Source of the DNA: an uncultured Muribaculaceae bacterium | GTDB taxonomy: Bacteria > Bacteroidota > Bacteroidia > Bacteroidales > Muribaculaceae | NCBI GenBank assembly: GCA_947644475.1 | Contig: CANRZQ010000077.1 | Location: 1-10,774 of the forward strand | DNA: 10,774 nucleotides | Direction: 5' to 3' | Shown here: in pieces, positions 1 to 4,558 of the stretch | Position numbering within the stretch: the first letter of the stretch is position 1 | How the letters are laid out: each line of letters starts with the position of its first letter | Notes under the pieces: model-generated | What the model saw: the letters and a program-made list of their open reading frames with translations, nothing else | What the model was told of the DNA's origin: nothing | Databases searched by the model: none | Program-made: the position numbers and the translations under genes

Positions 1-53
1 ACCCTTAGGAACGCGAGCCTCCGGCTTGCGCCCCCCATCCACCCGCCCCTGTG

Positions 54-73
54 CCCCGCGTTTCAACGCGTGG
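54..73. repeat. REP-like hairpin, copy 1
   Basis: The two arms of this 20-nt imperfect palindrome pair CCCCGCGTT with AACGCGTGG, with one mismatch and a tiny TC centre. It shares the CGCGTTTCAACGCG core with the hairpins at 151-170 and, in reverse-complement form, 7331-7350. It lies between genes, like the other copies. Confidence 0.75.
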
Positions 74-93
74 CATAATCCCCCTCCTCGGCA

Positions 94-115
94 TCTCTCG
101 ATTTCTTTCGATATC
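94..115 (+). repeat. Left copy of 22-bp edge repeat
   Basis: Positions 94-115 are identical to the reverse complement of 10734-10755 over 22 nt, and weaker similarity continues on both sides (GGCATAATCC on one side and CTCG-rich steps on the other). It belongs to the same intergenic repeat unit as the adjacent hairpins. Function is unknown. Confidence 0.8.
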
Positions 116-150
116 CCTCGTTTTCCCTCGCCATCCTCCCGTCCCCCGTG

Positions 151-170
151 CCCCGCGTTTCTACGCGGGG
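151..170. repeat. REP-like hairpin, copy 2
   Basis: This is a perfect palindrome with an 8-bp stem (CCCCGCGT with ACGCGGGG) and a TTCT loop. It begins 18 nt beyond the stop codon of the leftward gene at 188-1501. It is the cleanest member of the hairpin family in this window. No T-run follows on either strand, so a classical Rho-independent terminator is unlikely. A role in mRNA 3' end stabilisation is possible but inferred. Confidence 0.8.
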
Positions 171-187
171 TATATGCCTCTTTTGAT

Positions 188-1501
188 TTACTTCAACGGC
201 CGAATCACCAGTACCGGCCGAATCATTAGTTTTTTCCACATAGCCCTTTCAAAGTTGGAATTATCATATCCGGTAGAGCGATAATTTTTGCTTGCGTCTT
301 CGTATACTTTAAGCCATGAATCTCCGCAACTAACCTGAATGTAGTCATCGCCATTAACATCATAAATTCGTAAACTATACGCTCTCATGTCTGAAATGTT
401 CCAGTTTTTGTTTCGGTCTCCTGCCCAATAATCACCGTAAGGCAATATGATGTAATTGCCGTTTGGTCCGATAACTTTTAATGCCTCTACGCCATTTATG
501 CGAGTCTTTATCCATCTGCATTTTGAAATCAATTCCTGAATTTCTCTATGAGTTGGCATCCTCCAGCATTCGCCCCAATTTTTCTTTGCTGCATCATAAG
601 TATAGGAACTTGTCCATACCGATTCTTCTGCCATTAAGTTTGTCAATCCAAATGAATTGGTTTTACATGCGGGCGAATAATCCCATGATGGGGCCGGGGC
701 TCCCCAACAGTAAAGGTCTCCTGTTTCCTCAGGCTCTGTTGCCCCGAGATTGCATGAAGCCCATTCAACACTTAACCCCAAATCAACCGACTCGTAGGGC
801 TTGAGCGTGCCTTCAATATTGGTCAGTTTATTTTCTTGTATATAAAAAGCTGTTTCCAAAGGATGGTGATTCTCCTTTTTTATCAATAAACTGTGTTTGC
901 CTGCATCAAGATTATTTATTACTAATGGCGATAGTCCGGCCATTTTATCATCTATATAGACTTCTGCGTCAAAAGGCAGGATGTTTACATTCACGCCTCC
1001 CGTTTCCTTTTGCAGATTGGGTATCTTTATTTCCTTGCTGTCGCCATTTTCTATTGCAAAGGTTGATACATAAGGCTGATATCCGTTTTTCTCTGCTTTT
1101 ACAGTATGTTTCCCCGAATCGACATAGCCGCTCCATTTTGTTCCGGCTATTATATTGCCATCAATATAGAGTGTGACATCATCCATTTCTGATGTAAGAG
1201 TCAAGTGTGCTTTGACAGACCGAAGTGTCACCGTGATTTCAGTGCGCCGGTCTGCATTCACGGTAAAATATCCCTCTGCTGTTTCAAAATCCGGACATGT
1301 TATTTTATAAGAATGTTTCCCCTCGGAAAGAAGACAGGATGCAATTCCGTCTTTTGAGGGAAACTCATTTGAATCCACAAATACTGTTGAGTTGGAGGGA
1401 TTCACCTGAATTATAGCGTAGTTTGAAGCCGTTTGGGCATTCGCTGCTATTGCCGGTATCAAATTGCAAATCAGGAAAATCAAATATATCTTTACTCGCA
1501 T
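188..1501 (-). CDS. Secreted PEGA-repeat protein with C-terminal FISUMP (Fib_succ_major) domain
   Basis: This gene encodes 437 aa starting at an ATG. Residues 1-23 form a signal peptide ending ANAQ, so the product is exported. Three PEGA-like repeats (about 27-92, 95-162 and 168-234) show the usual pattern of a short beta core, 'VYIDD'/'LYIDG' and 'AGKHS'/'SGKHT' turns; PEGA domains are small beta modules of surface proteins. From residue 239 a Bacteroidota-type Fib_succ_major domain runs to the end, with VDLGLSVEWASCNLGA, a WG pair, ECWRMPTHRE (W313) and a GDYW stretch. The usual closing 'S.RCV' is replaced by MIRPVLV. The start overlaps the end of the preceding gene by 10 nt, which suggests translational coupling and makes this the last gene of a three-gene operon. 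The ligand is unknown; carbohydrate or protein binding at the cell surface is inference. The domain calls are strong, the role is not. Confidence 0.85.
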   Translation of the reverse strand: MRVKIYLIFLICNLIPAIAANAQTASNYAIIQVNPSNSTVFVDSNEFPSKDGIASCLLSEGKHSYKITCPDFETAEGYFTVNADRRTEITVTLRSVKAHLTLTSEMDDVTLYIDGNIIAGTKWSGYVDSGKHTVKAEKNGYQPYVSTFAIENGDSKEIKIPNLQKETGGVNVNILPFDAEVYIDDKMAGLSPLVINNLDAGKHSLLIKKENHHPLETAFYIQENKLTNIEGTLKPYESVDLGLSVEWASCNLGATEPEETGDLYCWGAPAPSWDYSPACKTNSFGLTNLMAEESVWTSSYTYDAAKKNWGECWRMPTHREIQELISKCRWIKTRINGVEALKVIGPNGNYIILPYGDYWAGDRNKNWNISDMRAYSLRIYDVNGDDYIQVSCGDSWLKVYEDASKNYRSTGYDNSNFERAMWKKLMIRPVLVIRPLK

Positions 1502-2223
1502 ACGATTATAAAATTATATGTAATATTGTCATTGTTAAGATTGTCGGAAGTGCCCAATGGGATGCCGTCTTTTGCCTTATTATTTATCAATGAGGCTTCT
1601 GCCGGAGTGGCAACTCGCCAGTTGCTGCATCCGTAAACACGTTTGTTGTTCAGGTTTTGAACAAATTTATTTATTTCCGGAGATGTGCACTTTACGAAAT
1701 TAGGATAGGCATAAAGATAACCTCCGATTTTATCGAGAACACCGTCAAGAGGATGCTCTTTCTCTTCGGATTTAGTGCGTCCGGATTCCATATTAGGCTG
1801 TCTTGATTGGGTATTCCCGGAATTTAGCCGGCGGGAAATCAATTTGACGCTTTCAGGTCTATAATAGGTTGTCGCGCTTGATTTTGTTTCGCCCGCTTGC
1901 AGTACTATCGCTCCTGTCAGTTGAGTTGGTATATTTTCGTGATAGGCGCTTACCTCATAGTTTATAGAGACAGGAAAATCATTGTAGTTCTTGAATTGCA
2001 GGTTGCCAAAGGGACTTCCTGGATGCGTTGGTATAATATTAGCCTCCACTCCTCCTATGTCTTCTTTCGATGATATTCCGTTGATGAATATCTCACTACT
2101 TTTTGTTGTGATCTGGTCGGAAATGCCGTTGCCTTGATTTATCACTATCGCCTGGCTGTTTTGAGCGTGCGCAGAAAGTGTGATTAATACAAAGATAGCC
2201 GTAATTGTAATGTTTCTATACAT
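1492..2223 (-). CDS. Secreted protein of unknown function with truncated FISUMP-like tail
   Basis: This gene encodes 243 aa. I chose the ATG at 2223 over the TTG two codons upstream because it gives a clean signal peptide (MYRNITITAIFVLITLSAHAQ). Residues about 25-125 are beta-rich, with FKNYNDFPVSINYEV and GAIVLQAGETKS suggesting an Ig-like sandwich. A polar linker rich in S, R, E and K follows (about 130-160). The C-terminal section has YAYPNFVKC and WRVATPAEA (W202), which resembles the W-R-x-x-T-x-x-E motif of FISUMP/DUF1566 domains but ends only 42 residues later, so the module looks shortened. The ATG sits two bases after the stop of the upstream gene, and the 3' end overlaps the next gene by 10 nt. 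It is AT-rich like its operon partners. I do not recognise the whole protein, and its function is unknown. Confidence 0.75.
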   Translation of the reverse strand: MYRNITITAIFVLITLSAHAQNSQAIVINQGNGISDQITTKSSEIFINGISSKEDIGGVEANIIPTHPGSPFGNLQFKNYNDFPVSINYEVSAYHENIPTQLTGAIVLQAGETKSSATTYYRPESVKLISRRLNSGNTQSRQPNMESGRTKSEEKEHPLDGVLDKIGGYLYAYPNFVKCTSPEINKFVQNLNNKRVYGCSNWRVATPAEASLINNKAKDGIPLGTSDNLNNDNITYNFIIVCE

Positions 2224-2225
2224 AG

Positions 2226-3188
2226 TCAATATTCAAATGATTTAACAATTTCAGGGATAATATTCTTTATATCTTGAGCAATGGGTTCATTCTCAAGTTC
2301 TTGCTTAAGAATATAGGAAATGTCGGTCAGATTTTGAGCCAATACAGGTGCTATTGCTTGGTTGCTGTTAACGAAAATCACTCCATCAAGTTTCAATCGT
2401 TGTTCTATGGGGGCTACAATTGAGGGCATTTTATCCCATAATGCCTCGAAATTTTCGCCAATCCGATAATGTAGTTTTTTAAATATATTATCGACATACC
2501 TTTCTTCGGAATCTTTATTTGGACTATTTTTTCGACGTTCCATGTATGCCCATGCATGGAAACTTAAATCTTTTTCCAACTCTTGATAAGTCCAATCGGC
2601 CATACAAAAGTTTTCAAAAGCAATGGCTATATTTAGATTGGGCGTTCCCGGTAATTTTTCAGGACAAGGAGTAACTTCCCCATTTCGCATTTTATTTTGC
2701 AGTTCAAAAGTGATATCCGGCAAATTTGTTAAATTACCCGTCGCATGCTCTTTTAGGGTGATATCAAGAGGAATATACCCGAGGCCTATTGCAGCAGAAG
2801 CACAGATGGAGTAGAAGTTATCCCAATGTTCAGTAAAGGAACGATTTTTCTCAATCGCAACGTTAATGCCTTTCGCTTCTTGTTCATCTAATTTGCCCAT
2901 TTGTCTTTCGTAAATATCTTTTAGTTTTCGAAGACTTTCAACAGACTTTACCAAATATTCATGATCAACCCAGGCATAACGGAGGGTATTTTTGTTTTCG
3001 TTGGGGGTCGTGCCATAAATGGCGTTATTATCAGCCTTGACTGTCGATAATTCATCAACTGCTGTGGTGTTAGGTTGAGCCGGCTCAATATCACTGTAAC
3101 TTATCGACACTTGTGCCTTCAATGCAGATTGGGTTCCAATAGCCAATGTGAGAAAGGCGGCTATCATTAGAATTCGCATTTTTGACAT
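2226..3188 (-). CDS. Secreted alpha-helical protein of unknown function, first gene of operon
   Basis: This gene encodes 320 aa from the ATG at 3188. The open frame extends to 3359, but the upstream part reads through a structured repeat and does not look like protein. The ATG at 3188, or the one at 3179, places a hydrophobic signal peptide (MSKMRILMIAAFLTLAIGTQ, ending ALKAQ) at the N-terminus. After an extended, Thr/Asn/Asp-rich stretch (about 27-70) the protein is mostly helical with charged segments such as ESLRKLKDIYERQMGKLDEQ, and a helix-rich C-terminus. Two cysteines fall near the middle. I recognise no family. It is followed after two bases by the next gene, so it very likely opens a co-transcribed set of three exported proteins. 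Sampled rows of the operon are 25-43% G+C, while mnmG reaches 68% in one sampled row, which suggests a lineage-specific or transferred cluster. Confidence 0.7.
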   Translation of the reverse strand: MSKMRILMIAAFLTLAIGTQSALKAQVSISYSDIEPAQPNTTAVDELSTVKADNNAIYGTTPNENKNTLRYAWVDHEYLVKSVESLRKLKDIYERQMGKLDEQEAKGINVAIEKNRSFTEHWDNFYSICASAAIGLGYIPLDITLKEHATGNLTNLPDITFELQNKMRNGEVTPCPEKLPGTPNLNIAIAFENFCMADWTYQELEKDLSFHAWAYMERRKNSPNKDSEERYVDNIFKKLHYRIGENFEALWDKMPSIVAPIEQRLKLDGVIFVNSNQAIAPVLAQNLTDISYILKQELENEPIAQDIKNIIPEIVKSFEY

Positions 3189-3287
3189 TTTAGGAGAATG
3201 CGCTGAAATAGACGTGTGTGATGTCATTTCAATTTTTATGGCCGCGGGGCCCACCTCGTTGGCATTAGATTGGTTTATAAAGAAAAA

Positions 3288-3377
3288 GCGTGAGAGCCGT
3301 ACTGTTTGCTCGTCCCACAAACGGAGGCTCTGGATTGCCCATCTTCGTTGAACGAGCAAACTTGCAGAGCCTCACGC
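3288..3377 (-). repeat. Hairpin element, copy 1 (operon-leader side)
   Basis: Outer arms 3288-3313 and 3352-3377 are inverted repeats. Their inner 10 bp (GTTTGCTCGT with ACGAGCAAAC) and outer 7 bp (GCGTGAG with CTCACGC) match exactly around a 9-nt internal mismatch. The enclosed 38 nt carries AGGCTCTG (3325-3332), which can pair with CAGAGCCT (3365-3372). The core on the minus strand (ACGAAGAT, CCAGA, CCGTTTGT) matches the plus-strand copy at 3466-3510. It could be a leader RNA of the leftward operon or a mobile hairpin repeat; I cannot decide from sequence alone. Confidence 0.65.
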
Positions 3378-3449
3378 AGAATATGATATACGGCCATACC
3401 CAACGCTCACGCGCCGAGTGCGGACAAAATATACATATCCACTAAGACG

Positions 3450-3510
3450 TCTACTGTTTGCATCATTCTTGACGAAGATTGAAATTTTCCAGATTTCCGT
3501 TTGTCAAGAA
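3450..3510 (+). repeat. Hairpin element, copy 2 (inverted relative to copy 1)
   Basis: TTCTTGAC (3466-3473) pairs with GTCAAGAA (3503-3510), giving an 8-bp stem with a 29-nt arm-loop. Its sequence ACGAAGAT (3472-3479), TCCAGA (3488-3493) and TCCGTTTGT (3496-3504) is the reverse complement of 3341-3348, 3329-3334 and 3317-3325 in copy 1, in nested order. TTTGC upstream is also shared. The pair therefore forms a long imperfect inverted repeat around about 115 nt. Confidence 0.65.
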
Positions 3511-3541
3511 AGAGCGTCAAGTAACGCTTTTCGTATGTCTT

Positions 3542-3561
3542 GGCATGCCATGCGGCATGCC
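3542..3561. repeat. Double GGCATGCC palindrome
   Basis: GGCATGCC, itself a palindrome, occurs at 3542-3549 and 3554-3561 separated by ATGC. The arms can form an 8-bp stem with a 4-nt loop. The run lies in the gene-free region beside the second hairpin element. Confidence 0.7.
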
Positions 3562-3603
3562 GATAAATACAGCCCCACCCACATTGCCCTTGACCGGGCT
3601 CTG

Positions 3604-3620
3604 CGATGCGGTCTGCATCG
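3604..3620. repeat. Small hairpin CGATGC/GCATCG
   Basis: A 6-bp perfect stem (3604-3609 with 3615-3620) encloses the loop GGTCT. Immediately afterwards the sequence turns A/T-rich (AAATATAACAACATTTTTT). This might end a rightward transcript from the structured element, but the T-run comes too late (about 16 nt) for a typical terminator. Confidence 0.45.
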
Positions 3621-3733
3621 GCAAATATAACAACATTTTTTCACACGCACAATACTTTGCATAAAATCTGCATGTTAAATAAACTCCATATAATAATAGA
3701 CTCCTCGCCCCTCGGCTACACCCCTAAAACTAA

Positions 3734-3821
3734 AATTTGCGTAATTTATGGAATTTGCGCAATTTGCGGTTAAATGATTAACGGCTCATTCGCGGTCATT
3801 AACGTAAAACTCAAATTTGCG
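3734..3821 (+). repeat. Four direct AATTTGCG copies (iteron-like)
   Basis: AATTTGCG occurs at 3734-3741, 3752-3759, 3761-3768 and 3814-3821, all in the same orientation, in an AT-rich gene-free stretch upstream of ybeY. Similar but imperfect copies (AAATTGCG, AATTGCCG) follow. Clustered direct octamers suggest a protein-binding array or a decayed repeat; no binding protein can be named. Confidence 0.55.
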
Positions 3822-3839
3822 CTCGGTGAAAATCCTTTC

Positions 3840-3893
3840 GAGATTTTAAAATTGCCGGTAATTTATCGGAATTTGACGGAATTTTAAAATCTC
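3840..3893. repeat. 14-bp perfect inverted repeat
   Basis: GAGATTTTAAAATT (3840-3853) and AATTTTAAAATCTC (3880-3893) are exact reverse complements separated by 26 nt. Inside the loop CGGAATTT is directly repeated (3867-3874 and 3877-3884). It lies about 165 nt upstream of ybeY and could be an operator or a cruciform-forming site. No following T-run marks it as a terminator. Confidence 0.7.
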
Positions 3894-4025
3894 ACGGCTT
3901 TAAAAATTGCGTATTTTGCTGAAATGCACTGAATTAATGTTGAAATTAACATTCGTGCTTTGCTCTAAAATAGAATGAGGGGCGCAATTTTTTGTGGCGA
4001 CGGGCCGATGCACGATAAATTTTTG

Positions 4026-4033
4026 TAATTTTG
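4026..4033 (+). promoter_or_regulatory. Probable ybeY promoter, -7 element
   Basis: TAATTTTG matches the Bacteroidota -7 consensus TAnnTTTG exactly. It lies 24 nt before the ATG of ybeY, giving a short leader. No TTTG is found at the ideal 19-21 nt spacing upstream, so only half the promoter is supported. Confidence 0.5.
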
Positions 4034-4057
4034 CACAATAATCTCACTCTACCGGCA

Positions 4058-4474
4058 ATGATACAGTACACATGCGAAAATGTCGCGCTTCCCGACCTCG
4101 ACTTCGATAGGGTAGGGGAGTGGTTGGCCGAGGTGGTAAAAAACCATGGCAAAATTATGGGCGACCTCACATACATCTTCTGTGATGACCCTAAGATTAT
4201 AGAAGTGAACCGCCAATTCCTCAATCACGACTATTTCACCGACATCATCACCTTCGACTATACCCACGGCCGAAGGGTGTCGGGCGACATGTACATCTCG
4301 CTCGACACCGTGGCGTCAAATGCCGATGCCGTCGGCGACCGTTACATCCGCGAACTTTACCGCGTAATCGTCCATGGAGTGCTTCACCTTTGCGGAATCA
4401 ACGACAAAGGCCCGGGCGAGCGGGAAATAATGGAGGCCCACGAAAATGAGGCTCTCGCTCTCTTGAATTTATAA
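4058..4474 (+). CDS. ybeY: Endoribonuclease YbeY (rRNA maturation factor)
   Basis: This 138-aa protein is the usual size for the UPF0054 family, a metal-dependent single-strand endoribonuclease in 16S rRNA 3' processing and ribosome quality control, acting in the cytoplasm. The family core is visible: ITFDY, a following Arg pair, GDMYISLDTV, and HGVLHLCGIND at residues 106-116. In the textbook motif H-x3-H-x5-H the third ligand is His. Here H106 and H110 are kept but position 116 is Asp, which I recall as normal for Bacteroidota YbeY. I chose the ATG at 4058 because the TTG 27 nt upstream lies inside the -7 element. mnmG follows 84 nt downstream on the same strand with a parS-like site between, so the two may be co-transcribed. 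Confidence in the family is high. Confidence 0.93.
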   Translation: MIQYTCENVALPDLDFDRVGEWLAEVVKNHGKIMGDLTYIFCDDPKIIEVNRQFLNHDYFTDIITFDYTHGRRVSGDMYISLDTVASNADAVGDRYIRELYRVIVHGVLHLCGINDKGPGEREIMEAHENEALALLNL

Positions 4475-4527
4475 ATACAATTGTTGTTGTATAGCGCGTA
4501 AAGTGCAAGCAGTTAGCAATTTAACCG

Positions 4528-4543
4528 TGTTCCACGTGGAACA
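4528..4543. promoter_or_regulatory. Candidate parS (ParB-binding) site 1
   Basis: TGTTCCACGTGGAACA is a perfect 16-bp palindrome. It differs from the widely conserved parS consensus TGTTTCACGTGAAACA only by a symmetric change at positions 5 and 12. It sits 15 nt before the mnmG ATG, inside the promoter/leader. The identical site recurs just after mnmG at 6446. ParB binding is inferred from the consensus. Confidence 0.8.
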
Positions 4544-4558
4544 AATGCGAAATAAAAC

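Larger units (their letters stand above)
1..187. repeat. Repeat-rich gap downstream of the PEGA/FISUMP gene
   Basis: This gene-free left edge is made of short repeats found elsewhere in the window. Positions 8-34 are a GC-rich stem-loop unit whose reverse complement recurs around 7432-7484. Two similar hairpins centred on CGCGTT follow at 54-73 and 151-170, each preceded by a GTGCCCCGCG-type sequence and followed by a GGYATAA-like stretch. Positions 94-115 are an exact 22-bp inverted match to 10734-10755. Between the hairpins runs a C/T-rich strand with repeated CTCG steps. No coding potential is evident: short open frames here have low-complexity Pro/Arg composition. It lies just after the stop of the leftward operon, so the hairpin at 151-170 may also protect or end that transcript, but no T-tract follows it on the minus strand. 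Confidence 0.7.
3189..4057. other. 869-nt gene-free divergent region with structured elements
   Basis: This region separates the leftward secreted operon from rightward ybeY. From left to right it holds the leader of the operon, a hairpin element and its inverted second copy (3288-3377 and 3450-3510), dense palindromes (3542-3561 and 3604-3620), an AT-rich section with four AATTTGCG copies (3734-3821), a 14-bp perfect inverted repeat (3840-3853 with 3880-3893), and the ybeY -7 element (4026-4033). Open frames at 3418-3630 and 3479-3664 overlap these structures and are not believed to be genes. The region changes composition at about 3660, from mixed to strongly AT-rich. Confidence 0.7.

Noticed and set aside
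232..240. DnaA-box-like TTTTCCACA
   Set aside because: It is a single copy inside a coding region, and chance occurrence is expected.
188..790. FISUMP domain as variable protein of a diversity-generating retroelement
   Set aside because: The fold is known from such targets, but there is no reverse transcriptase and I saw no template repeat in the window.
3189..3359. N-terminal extension of the first operon protein, with the open frame continuing to 3359
   Set aside because: It reads through the hairpin element and would bury the signal peptide about 60 residues inside. The ATG at 3188 explains the data better.
3312..3508. Active invertible promoter
   Set aside because: The arms are too diverged (blocks of 6-9 identical bases), no recombinase gene is in the window, and no TAnnTTTG promoter is visible between the arms.
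3418..3664. Open frames of 61-70 aa on the plus strand
   Set aside because: They overlap hairpins and palindromes of the repeat element, and no domain, signal peptide or promoter supports them.
3640..4060. oriC
   Set aside because: The region is AT-rich and near parS-like sites, but only two loose DnaA-box matches are present, with no cluster and no dnaA or rnpA neighbours.
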